Below, piece by piece: positions 7,736 to 16,395 of a DNA stretch of 64,000 nt; within the stretch, counting starts at the first letter, position 1, and every line of letters starts with the position of its first letter. The notes under the pieces were generated by a model, which was given only the letters and a program-made list of their open reading frames with translations, ran no database searches and was not told the origin of the DNA. Made by a program: the position numbers and the translations under genes. Source of the DNA: an uncultured Chloroflexus sp. (GTDB lineage: Bacteria > Chloroflexota > Chloroflexia > Chloroflexales > Chloroflexaceae); contig NZ_CAKZNK010000112.1 in NCBI RefSeq assembly GCF_937129525.1, forward strand, positions 26,236-90,235. Reading direction: 5' to 3'.

Positions 7736-10700
7736 ATGAAATTAACAAATAGACGCCATCTCGTCGCGATTGCAATCAGCATTGCCCTGACTATAGCGCT
7801 GGTTGCTCCGCTGGCTGCGCAACCGCCGCGGCCGATCCCAAACCTCGACTCTATCCGTCTGGATGAACCGATCTCGCTGGAACGCGCCCCAACCAGACTT
7901 TCTCCGAGCCTCATTGGCGCGACCGGTCGTCAAGAAGTGGTTATCCGTCTGAGCGAAAACCCAACGGCGCGCGTTCCCGAAGGCGCCGCCCAGGCTGCGC
8001 AGCTCAACCGCATTAACCAGCAGCACGAGCGGGTTCTATCGCGACTGCGCGCGATCGATCCAACCCTGACCGAGCTGGCCCGGCTGCGCGTGGCGCTAAA
8101 CGCTGTCGTTGTTGAGGTCGATGGAGCGGCGCTACCAGCGCTCGCCCGCGATGTGGAAGTGGTTCGCATCAGTCCGGTGGTCAATTACGAGCGCGAGAGC
8201 CAGCCACCGATGGAAACGGTGCCGTACATCGGCGCCAATCCTACTGTGCAAGCAGCCGGCTTCCGCGGCAAGGATGTCCGGGTGGCTGTGCTCGATAGCG
8301 GCATCGACTATACGCACGCTGCGTTTGGTGGTGCGGGTACGCTAGCTGCGTATCAGGCTGCTTACGGCGACAATCCTGCCGATCCACGCAATACAACTTT
8401 GGATGGTCTTTTCCCCACCGATCGCGTCAAAGGTGGCTACGACTTCGTTGGTGAAGTATGGCCGAATGGCCCCCTCAGTCCTGATCCCGATCCGATTGAC
8501 TGTGGTCAACCCGGTCTCAGTAGTGGCACCTGCGCCGGTGGTCACGGCACTCATGTTGCTGACATCATTGGCGGTGAGCAGGGTGTAGCGCCAGAGGTCG
8601 ACCTCTTCGCCGTCAAGGTTTGCTCGGCGGTATCTTCATCGTGCAGTGGTGTCGCCATTTTGCAAGGCCTTGACTGGGTTGCCGATCCCGATGGCAACGG
8701 CATCACCGACGATCGTATGCATATTGTCAATATGTCGTTGGGCGCTTCATATGGACAGAACTACGACGACGATTCGGCAATCGCTGTCGATAATTTGCAG
8801 CCGTTGGGCATTCTCGTCGTCGCATCTGCCGGCAATAGCGCCGACCGCCCCTACATTACCGGCACTCCTGCCGGCGCGCGCACTGCGCTGTCAGTTGCGC
8901 AAACCGCTGTTCCCAGCGACGCTTCCTACCCAATCACCGTACTTAGCACGACCGTGTACGGTATCGCACAGCCATGGGCACCAATTCCCACCACAGCAAT
9001 CGCCGGCACTCTGGTTTACGGAGCATCGCTTGGTAATGCGCTTGGTTGTTCGGCTTATCCAGCCGGCTCACTTACCGGACAGATCCTGCTTGTCGATCGC
9101 GGCGTCTGCGCAATTAGCATTAAAGGCTCTAATGGCGCTGCTGCCGGCGCAGTTGCAGTGATCGTGGCCAACAATGTTGCCGGAGCAGTGCCTCCCACCT
9201 TTAGTTTTGGTGGCGGCACACCGACCGTGCCGGTGTTGTCGATCACGCAGGCGGCGGGGAATGCGCTCAAGCTGCGGGTCGGGAACGAAACCACCATTGG
9301 GTTTGACAATCCGTTTAGCAATGCCGGCAGCGTGGTTGGAACATCGTCACGCGGTCCGACGATGGGCCAGATGACCTACGGCAATCAGATCATGTACGGC
9401 CAGATCATCAAGCCCGAAATCGGCGCACCTGGCGCGTCTATTTCAGCAGTGGCCGGCAGTGGCACAGGGGTCGAGCCTTTTGGTGGCACCTCGGGCGCAG
9501 CGCCAATGGTAGCCGGCGCCGCCGCGCTGCTGTATAACGCGGTTGATTGGAGTATGTCGCCTTGGGAGTTGAAGGCGCGGCTGATCAATACTGCCGAAAC
9601 TAACATCTACAACGGTTCACCGGTCTTCCTTGGCCCGGTCCTGGCGCCAATTACCCGAATTGGCGGCGGTGAAGTGCGGGTCGATCGGGCTATTGCTGCA
9701 CAGGCGAGCGCCTGGGAACTATCAAACGGCACAGCAGCTATCTCGTTTGGGCAGATCGATGTAACCCGCAATCCGACTACGCTCCGTCGCACCATTGTGG
9801 TGCGGAACTACGGTAATACGCCACTGACGTACACTATTACCCCAACGTTCCGCTTCGCCAATGATGCGGCCAGCGCAGCAATCTCGCCGACCACGTCGGT
9901 TACCACCATCACTGTGCCACCGCGAAGCCGTCGCACCTTTACCCTCTCGCTGCGGATCGATCCGACGAAACTACCGGCGTGGGTATTGAATTCGGGTAAC
10001 AATGGCGGCAACGGCGCGGCATTGACCGCAGTTGAGTATGATGGCTACCTGGTTCTGGATGCCCCGGGCACAACCAACGACCTGACGATGCCGTGGCACA
10101 TTATGCCACGCGCTGCGGGCGTTGTGCAGGCGCCGGCTTCTGTGCGCGCCACGACCAGCAGCCCGGCTACCGCGCGACTTACCAACAGCGGGGCCAACCC
10201 GGTTACGGTCGATCCTTTCACCCTGATCGGCAGTAGCAATACCGTTAACGCATCCCTCGGCGCCGGTATGCAGATGCCACCGATGGATCTGCGCTACGTT
10301 GGCGCGCGCGCGTTTGATATCCCTGGTTTCTGCCCCGGTAACACGCCGATCATCCAGTTTGGCATTACGACCCATCAGCGTATTACTCATTCCAACTATC
10401 CGGTAGAGATAGACCTGCTCTTCGACACCAACCGCGACGGCGTACCCGATTATGTTGGCTTTACCTCCGAGGTTGGCTCATTTGCCAGTGATGGACGCAA
10501 TGCCTTCTTCGTTGGCCCACTCGCCGGCCCATACAATGCGTTCTTCTTCACCAGCCACTCAACCAACAGCGCCAACACGGTGCTCACGCTGTGCGGTAGC
10601 CAAATTGGTGTCACTGCGCTCGGTCAGCAGATCAACATCGACGCCTACGTCTATGATAACTACTTCACCGGCTTCGAGTTGAGCAAGATCGAGGGCATGA

Positions 10701-10885
10701 GCACAGTTCTCGGCGCGCCACGCTTCGACATCGATATCGGCAGCGGTGTCGTTCCGGCCAGCGGCTCGCTCAACACGACCGTTTACCGCTTCGACGCTCC
10801 GGCTGATGTGACCGATTCCGGCATTCTGTTGCAGTACTCCTTTGCGCCGGCTGGTCGCGAAGCAAGCGCAATCATTGTGCGGTAG
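7736..10885 (+). CDS. Secreted subtilisin-like serine protease (S8) with PA insert
   Basis: A 1049-aa exported protease. The start has GAGGAG 7 nt upstream. Residues 1-28 are a Sec signal peptide ending ALA-AQ-like (APLAAQ). Residues 65-155 resemble an inhibitor I9 propeptide. The catalytic triad is Asp187 (VAVLDSGIDY), His270 (GGHGTHVADI) and Ser586 (GGTSGAAPMVAG), with an oxyanion Asn in ASAGNSADRP near 366. A protease-associated (PA) domain is inserted at about 410-520, as in Vpr-type and C5a-peptidase-type subtilases. The C-terminal 380 residues look like Fn3/CARDB-type beta domains (RRTIVVRNYGNTPLTYTITPT). The probable role is extracellular protein degradation or surface processing. It appears monocistronic and is followed by a strong hairpin. 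Confidence 0.93.
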   Translation: MKLTNRRHLVAIAISIALTIALVAPLAAQPPRPIPNLDSIRLDEPISLERAPTRLSPSLIGATGRQEVVIRLSENPTARVPEGAAQAAQLNRINQQHERVLSRLRAIDPTLTELARLRVALNAVVVEVDGAALPALARDVEVVRISPVVNYERESQPPMETVPYIGANPTVQAAGFRGKDVRVAVLDSGIDYTHAAFGGAGTLAAYQAAYGDNPADPRNTTLDGLFPTDRVKGGYDFVGEVWPNGPLSPDPDPIDCGQPGLSSGTCAGGHGTHVADIIGGEQGVAPEVDLFAVKVCSAVSSSCSGVAILQGLDWVADPDGNGITDDRMHIVNMSLGASYGQNYDDDSAIAVDNLQPLGILVVASAGNSADRPYITGTPAGARTALSVAQTAVPSDASYPITVLSTTVYGIAQPWAPIPTTAIAGTLVYGASLGNALGCSAYPAGSLTGQILLVDRGVCAISIKGSNGAAAGAVAVIVANNVAGAVPPTFSFGGGTPTVPVLSITQAAGNALKLRVGNETTIGFDNPFSNAGSVVGTSSRGPTMGQMTYGNQIMYGQIIKPEIGAPGASISAVAGSGTGVEPFGGTSGAAPMVAGAAALLYNAVDWSMSPWELKARLINTAETNIYNGSPVFLGPVLAPITRIGGGEVRVDRAIAAQASAWELSNGTAAISFGQIDVTRNPTTLRRTIVVRNYGNTPLTYTITPTFRFANDAASAAISPTTSVTTITVPPRSRRTFTLSLRIDPTKLPAWVLNSGNNGGNGAALTAVEYDGYLVLDAPGTTNDLTMPWHIMPRAAGVVQAPASVRATTSSPATARLTNSGANPVTVDPFTLIGSSNTVNASLGAGMQMPPMDLRYVGARAFDIPGFCPGNTPIIQFGITTHQRITHSNYPVEIDLLFDTNRDGVPDYVGFTSEVGSFASDGRNAFFVGPLAGPYNAFFFTSHSTNSANTVLTLCGSQIGVTALGQQINIDAYVYDNYFTGFELSKIEGMSTVLGAPRFDIDIGSGVVPASGSLNTTVYRFDAPADVTDSGILLQYSFAPAGREASAIIVR

Positions 10886-10901
10886 TCGGGATGCGCCCTT
10901 C

Positions 10902-10939
10902 GCAACGACGGCAGGTATGGTATTACCTGCCGTCGTTGC
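10902..10939 (+). terminator. Strong hairpin after the subtilase gene
   Basis: A 16-bp perfect stem: 10902-10917 pairs with 10924-10939 around a 6-nt loop (TGGTAT), 16 nt after the stop codon. Only a weak T-rich stretch follows. It sits between convergent genes, so it can serve both. Confidence 0.75.
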
Positions 10940-10986
10940 TATGCTAACCTTTGCTGCAAACTGGTATCGCTACACCAGCAACGCAG

Positions 10987-12049
10987 TCAGGCTGTCAACC
11001 GTATATTCTGCCAGCCCCAATGACTCCTTGTTCGCTGGCCTTGTTGGCGATAATCCTGCCCCATCACTACCGACGCCAGACGAATGAGCGCGGCGATTGA
11101 GGGTGTTGCCACACCGATCTGTTCGGCCAAACTCTGCCAGAACACGAGACTGTAGCCGGCATCTTTATGCAGATACCAGTGATCGAGACTCGCCTGCGCC
11201 TGAATCCCGCGAAATCCCGGCGCTTCAGCGTAGCCGCGATCGTAACTGGCTTCCAGCATATATCCCTGCATCAGGCCAAGTTCTGGCTCAGAGATAATCT
11301 CAAGATCGAGCGCGCGTCCGATGGCAATGCGTTCCTCATCGATGGCCTTGATCACCCTCCCTACCGCAGGTGTCACCCCTTCCTCGTAAAAGAGGAAGGC
11401 GCCTCTGGTTCGCTCAATCAGGGCAGTATTTAGCAAGGTGATAGCAGGATGGATTACCGGATTGCCGTTTTGCAGGCTTGTTTGCAAGACATTGCGCGCC
11501 AGCTTGATGAAGGGATAGACCTCACCGACCTGAGCGATAATCCGCTGTGTCACGCGCGCCGGCACACGACTGATAAATAGACCATCTTTGATCTTGAGAA
11601 ACATGTGTATTCGTCCAGGTTCGACAAGTCGAACGGCGTAAGGCAATGTTGAAGTTTCAGCCACAATAATCGTCTCATCGCGCAATGACAGGCCAGCGCC
11701 GCGTTTGAACTCAATGCTACCCAGGCATGACCCCGGGCATATTATCACCGTCTGGCCTGCGCGCATACGGTTGGCATGCCTCGGCGAAGAAACGTGTGCT
11801 GTAGGCAGGACCAACGACATAGATGAGGTCAGCATCAGAGAGAACGTAACCGATGTCGTGGCCAGCGTAGGCAATTGGCGCAAAGCCGTTCAGCTCACCC
11901 TCGGCGTAGATACCACCCTGTTGCTGGATGCGTTGCACGTTGTCGGGAAAATGTTTGAAATCAAACATCTTGACCGTAGCTTGTCGAATAGCGTAATCAA
12001 ATGCCACTGCGCACCCACCATTGCCCGATCCCAGCACCGCTCCATGCAT
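10987..12049 (-). pseudogene. NAD/NADP octopine/nopaline dehydrogenase family gene, frameshifted
   Basis: Two overlapping frames together make one protein of this family, which reductively condenses an amino acid with an alpha-keto acid (opine synthesis). The first frame (start 12049, GGAGC 6 nt upstream) gives an NAD-binding Rossmann domain with MHGAVLGSGNGGCA, and runs into a stop at 11717. The second frame carries QTVIICPGSCLGSIEF followed by the alpha-helical catalytic domain, to a stop at 10987. The frames meet in the GCGCGC run at 11759-11764. One additional GC unit would restore the continuous reading QPYARAGQTVI. So the gene is either inactivated by dinucleotide slippage or affected by a base-calling error. 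Both halves look well conserved, so the lesion is recent if real. Confidence 0.8.
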
Positions 12050-12178
12050 TGCATTGCTCCAAATTGAGAATAAAGAAGTTCCCGCGAGTCTACGCTGCTA
12101 AACCGAACGCTTCTACGCATTCCAGCCGCCAACCAGTTCCCTAAATCTGACACAACGGTACAGTTTCTTCTCCTTTTC

Positions 12179-14629
12179 TTATTCAGGCCAGCGGTACCGT
12201 ACCCCCGGCGGTAAACGCAGCGTTTCATCACCCAGACGCCCCAAACCGAACGCGCTGCCATCGGCGCTCCGCTCCAGCCGCGCATACGTCGTCCATTGCG
12301 CGATCCAACCGTTGCGCGACAGTTCGCCGCTGAGCGGCACGCCGAGACCGGCGAGCAGTTCTTCCGGCACGGTAAAGTTGGGACAAATCGCGGTAGCCGG
12401 CGCGCCATTCAGGCATTGCTCGCTGCGAATCGTTTCGGCCAGATACAGTTCATAGCCGAGCGCGCGCATCTGCACTGCGCCATTGCGCCATTCCAGGCAG
12501 ATCCGCTCAAAACATTGCAGCCACCCCCACGCAAAGGGAACCGCCGGCGTCAACGGCCAGCCACCCCGCTCGACTGCGCCGAGTTCGGCCCATGTGCGCA
12601 TCATCGTCGCCGGCACGAAGTAGCCGGTCTCGCCAAAGAAAGCGCCACCCTGGGGTTCAACGTTTAGGGTTGCTACCGGCTGTGGCGCAATCAGATCACG
12701 TCCATTCGCGTCACGTAATCCAACGGCCAGTTGATAGGCACCGGGCAGAAGATCGAGAGGGAGCGCAATCGGTTGCAGATGTTCAACCGGTGTTGTCATC
12801 GGCCAGCGCGATGGTGGCAGCGCGCCATACACTAACGATCGCTCGCTCTGCGTGGCAGTGCGATCTCCGGCGAAGAGCAATCGCACTACGACGGTCAGGT
12901 CATCGACCGGCAACGGATCTGTGCGCTGCCAGACGAGATTGAGCGTCACCAGTTCACCCGGTTCGTAAGCTGCACCCAACGGCGGCGCCAGTTGCACGGC
13001 GGACAGTTGTACGCCACCGGCAGCCACCGGCTGCGCCGGTAGCTGTGACGGTCCGGTAGCAACGGGCCGATAGCGATCGATCACGCCGAGCGAGCCATCC
13101 TGCGCGTAACGATGGCGAATGATGGCGATCATCTCCGGCGTAAGCCAGTTGCCGAGATAATCCAGCAGGATCAAGGAAAATTCGCCATTCGCCAGCGCGC
13201 GCAGAACGGGGGTTTGATCGGCCAGACCCTGATCGAGTAATTGACGAAACTCAAACACCGGTATGCGAGCCACCACACCCGCGCCGCTGGCCAGACCAGG
13301 CAAGTCGGTGAAGATCACATCGCCTGCCGCTTGCGCTTCAACGGCCAGCGCCTGATTGACCCGCGCCAACGCGCCAAGCACTGCGGCTTCGCGCTGCGCA
13401 TCGGCCCATACCCCATATCGACCGAATGACAGTCGCGGCGGACTCGGCTCAATCAGACCTGCCGGGCGAAGGCGGTTCGTATCCCACAACGGTGGATAAT
13501 AGAGCAGGCTGGCGATCAGCAGCCCGCCTATCGTCGGCGTCAACCACCTAGACCGCAGTACAAGACTTTCGGTTGACCGCTGCCGCGACACTATTGCCCC
13601 GCGGGTCAATCCATCCCAACCCAATCCGGTCAGCCAGATCAACCCGGCATACCACTCGAAGAAATAGTTGGCATACGCGCCAACCTTTCCCGAGCCGATA
13701 GCGCCCAACGTACCTGCCAGCAGGTACACCAGGGCAGGCGCCGGCGCAGTTCGCTGGCCAGTTTGCCATACTGCTATCAAACCGATCAACGCCGTCCCCA
13801 GCAATGGCCAGCGCAAACCAAGCTGCTGGCGCCAAAAACCGGCAGCTAGATCGAATTCCCAGCGATTGGCATTGGCTGCCACGACGTGAAGCAAAAACCA
13901 GCCATTCGTCGCCCAAACCAGGCCGGCAACGATCCCGCCACCGCCCAGAGCGGCGGTCACCAGAAAGGCAATCACTGCTTCACGCGCAGGCGAATTGGGA
14001 GAAGCGCGATGTCTCATCCATGCTATCAAGAGCATGACGCCCGCAGCCAGCGGCCCGGCGATCAATGATGGTTTGGTCAAGAGGCAACCAACTGCCAGTA
14101 TTGCAGCAAGTGTGCCACGCCAGCGCGGTGACAGGCGCTGATTGCCGGCCAGCCATACTGCCCACAGCCCCAATGCTACCCCCAGCAGATCGACGCGCAT
14201 CAACGGCAACCACTCGCGCACTATCGGAATTGTCGGCCACAAGAGGGCCAGCCACGCGCCACGCCGACCGATCAGCGCGGCCAGCGCTACGATTATCGCC
14301 AGCCCGCCGATCAGTGTGATCAGTCGTCCGGCCAGCAACGGCGTGCCGATCGCTCTGGTCAACCCGCCGCTGAGCAGAAGATAGAGCGGCGGATAATTGA
14401 CAATCAAAAATGGTGGCTGCGCTGGATCGGCGTAGAGATGCCAGAGAGGCTTGCCATCGGCCAGCCGGCTGACCTGCGCCACAAGTGGCCCCTCACCGTA
14501 ATCAAGGGGAAAGGGGAAAGCAAGTATATGGCGAATATGCTCTGCCGCATACCAGAGATAGAGCGTGAGCAAGCCGAGCAGACAGCCAGATACAACCCAT
14601 TGTAATAATCGTAAGCCAGAACGTATCAT
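12179..14629 (-). CDS. Large polytopic membrane glycosyltransferase-like protein
   Basis: The protein is 816 aa from ATG 14629; a TTG eight codons earlier is possible. It has about 11-12 membrane segments in residues 1-440. The first periplasmic loop has PLDYGEGPLVAQ, reminiscent of the acidic-loop DxD/E motifs of GT-C (ArnT/PMT/GT39-like, lipid-linked sugar donor) enzymes. The C-terminal 380 residues form an extracytoplasmic region with a beta-rich domain (VTLNLVWQRTDPLPVDDLTVVVRL) common in Chloroflexota membrane GTs. Probable role: transfer of a sugar from a polyprenyl carrier to a surface glycan or protein. Donor and acceptor are unknown. It is divergent from the aminotransferase gene and opens the glycan neighbourhood. 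Confidence 0.7.
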   Translation of the reverse strand: MIRSGLRLLQWVVSGCLLGLLTLYLWYAAEHIRHILAFPFPLDYGEGPLVAQVSRLADGKPLWHLYADPAQPPFLIVNYPPLYLLLSGGLTRAIGTPLLAGRLITLIGGLAIIVALAALIGRRGAWLALLWPTIPIVREWLPLMRVDLLGVALGLWAVWLAGNQRLSPRWRGTLAAILAVGCLLTKPSLIAGPLAAGVMLLIAWMRHRASPNSPAREAVIAFLVTAALGGGGIVAGLVWATNGWFLLHVVAANANRWEFDLAAGFWRQQLGLRWPLLGTALIGLIAVWQTGQRTAPAPALVYLLAGTLGAIGSGKVGAYANYFFEWYAGLIWLTGLGWDGLTRGAIVSRQRSTESLVLRSRWLTPTIGGLLIASLLYYPPLWDTNRLRPAGLIEPSPPRLSFGRYGVWADAQREAAVLGALARVNQALAVEAQAAGDVIFTDLPGLASGAGVVARIPVFEFRQLLDQGLADQTPVLRALANGEFSLILLDYLGNWLTPEMIAIIRHRYAQDGSLGVIDRYRPVATGPSQLPAQPVAAGGVQLSAVQLAPPLGAAYEPGELVTLNLVWQRTDPLPVDDLTVVVRLLFAGDRTATQSERSLVYGALPPSRWPMTTPVEHLQPIALPLDLLPGAYQLAVGLRDANGRDLIAPQPVATLNVEPQGGAFFGETGYFVPATMMRTWAELGAVERGGWPLTPAVPFAWGWLQCFERICLEWRNGAVQMRALGYELYLAETIRSEQCLNGAPATAICPNFTVPEELLAGLGVPLSGELSRNGWIAQWTTYARLERSADGSAFGLGRLGDETLRLPPGVRYRWPE

Positions 14630-14797
14630 GGTAAGATAGAACTCGCTGAGCAACGGTGCTCAGTCGAGACTCAACTGCGCTGCGCAGAACGGGTAACGCA
14701 ACTCCATTCTTTGGTTGCCAGACGAATCCCTTCGGCATTACAACATTGCGTCTATGCGTTATCAGTTTGAACAGCGCATCCGAAGGAGAACCTTACT

Positions 14798-15958
14798 ATG
14801 ACCAGCCATCGTATTGCGCGACGGATCCGCGCCGTACCCCCATCAGGCATTCGCCGTTTTTTCGACATTGCGGCCACGATGCCCGACGTGATCTCGCTCG
14901 GTGTCGGCGAGCCTGATTTTATCACGCCTGCGCCCATCCGCGCTGCCGGTCAGGCTTCCATCGATCGCACAACCGCCTACACCTCCAATTCGGGCTTGCT
15001 CGAACTGCGGGTAGCCCTCGCCGATCATCTTGCCCGACGCTACGGTGTGCAGTACGATCCTGAACAAGAACTGCTCATTACTGTTGGCGTGAGTGAGGCG
15101 ATGCTGGGAGCAGCACTGGCTATGCTTGACCCTAACGATGAGGTACTCGTTCCTGAACCGTGTTTTGTCGCATACCCGGCCTGTGTGACTTTCGCCGATG
15201 CAAAGGTTGTCTACGTGCCAACCAGTGTTGCTGACGGTTTCCAGGTGACCGGCGCAGCGCTAGAAGCAGCAGTAACACCACGCACCAAAGCTATTTTAAT
15301 CGGCTATCCCAATAACCCGACCGGTGCCGTGCTTAGTCGCGAGCGGTTACTGGAGGTGGCAGCCATCGCCGAACGTCACGATCTGATTGTCATCTCTGAC
15401 GAGATTTATGACCGGCTGGTATACGGCATCGAGCATACCTGCTTTGCGTCGTTGCCCGGGATGCGCGAACGCACCGTACTCCTTGGCGGTTTCTCAAAAG
15501 CCTATGCGATGACCGGCTGGCGTCTGGGCTGGCTGGCTGCGCCCGCCGAGATTACTGCCGCAGTGCGCAAATTCCATCAGTACGCCATTATGTCGGCGCC
15601 AACAATGAGTCAGTACGCCGGCCTGGAGGCTATTTTACACGGTGAAGATGCTGTGCAGGAAATGGTGCGTGAATACGACCGTCGTCGCAAGTTGATCGTC
15701 GCCGGTCTTAACAGTATCGGCCTGCCCACCTTTGAACCACAAGGAGCCTTTTATGCCTTCCCACATGTTGGTCATCTCGGTCTGAGCAGTGAGGCCTTCT
15801 GTGAACAGTTGTTACACAGCGAACAAGTTGCAGTTGTGCCGGGTGACGCCTTCGGGCCGAGTGGGGCCGGTTACGTTCGCGCTTGTTATGCCACGGCGTT
15901 CAACAAGATCGAAGAGGCGCTTGATCGGATCGAACGATTTGTGCGTCGAATCGGTTAA
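14798..15958 (+). CDS. Class I/II PLP-dependent aminotransferase
   Basis: A 386-aa fold-type I aminotransferase of the AspC/PatA group. GAAGGAGA lies 7 nt before the ATG. Motifs: LGVGEPDFITP (substrate-carboxylate region), YPNNPTGAV (PLP-binding Asn), ISDEIYDRLVYG (PLP-binding Asp and Tyr), GGFSKAYAMTGWRLGW with Schiff-base Lys234, and a C-terminal conserved Arg in GYVRACYAT. Enzymes of this group use aspartate, aromatic amino acids or N-acetyl-LL-diaminopimelate-type substrates; the exact substrate cannot be assigned from sequence alone. It is followed on the same strand, after 119 nt, by a small membrane protein and a large membrane protein. Confidence 0.92.
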   Translation: MTSHRIARRIRAVPPSGIRRFFDIAATMPDVISLGVGEPDFITPAPIRAAGQASIDRTTAYTSNSGLLELRVALADHLARRYGVQYDPEQELLITVGVSEAMLGAALAMLDPNDEVLVPEPCFVAYPACVTFADAKVVYVPTSVADGFQVTGAALEAAVTPRTKAILIGYPNNPTGAVLSRERLLEVAAIAERHDLIVISDEIYDRLVYGIEHTCFASLPGMRERTVLLGGFSKAYAMTGWRLGWLAAPAEITAAVRKFHQYAIMSAPTMSQYAGLEAILHGEDAVQEMVREYDRRRKLIVAGLNSIGLPTFEPQGAFYAFPHVGHLGLSSEAFCEQLLHSEQVAVVPGDAFGPSGAGYVRACYATAFNKIEEALDRIERFVRRIG

Positions 15959-16077
15959 CGTCAACACAGGCAACGAATCAGGGAAATAACATCATTGGTC
16001 TGTCGCCGCCAGCAGCGAAATCAGATCGCGCGCTGGCGGCACATGCGCTCACCAGCAGGGTTGAAGAGAGGCGAAGT

Positions 16078-16395
16078 ATGTCACCGCATGACAATGAAAC
16101 TACTACCGAACTGCGCTGCTCGCTAACAGGTCGACCATTGACGCCAGAAGAAGCGTATTGGGCGCCGCCGCTTATCACTGCGCGTGATCTGATTACCACT
16201 TTTTTCAAGACTCTCTTCTCCAATCCGGTTGCGCTAGGGGCCATCTTTCTCAGCGAGCTGCCCGATGTGCCTTACGCTCCCGAAGCACGTCCGCTACTGG
16301 CCCGCCGCCGTTCAATTGAACAGGCCAAGCTGCTCGGCCTGCTCCTGGTGATCGCAGTCATTTTAGTTGGATTGATCTTCTGGCTGGTGCGGTGA
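16078..16395 (+). CDS. Small single-span membrane protein, unknown function
   Basis: A 105-aa protein with GAGAGGCGA upstream of the ATG. The N-terminus has a CxLTGRPLTPEEAYWAPP segment, then a long helical region. A single strong membrane helix (residues 84-103, LLGLLLVIAVILVGLIFWLV) closes the chain. Its stop overlaps the GTG start of the next large membrane-protein gene by 4 nt (GTGA), so the two are translationally coupled and may form a complex. No family recognised. Confidence 0.75.
   Translation: MSPHDNETTTELRCSLTGRPLTPEEAYWAPPLITARDLITTFFKTLFSNPVALGAIFLSELPDVPYAPEARPLLARRRSIEQAKLLGLLLVIAVILVGLIFWLVR

Noticed and set aside
11755..11770. Programmed ribosomal frameshift
   Set aside because: No slippery heptamer, stop-codon stimulus or pseudoknot is seen; dinucleotide slippage explains the break better.
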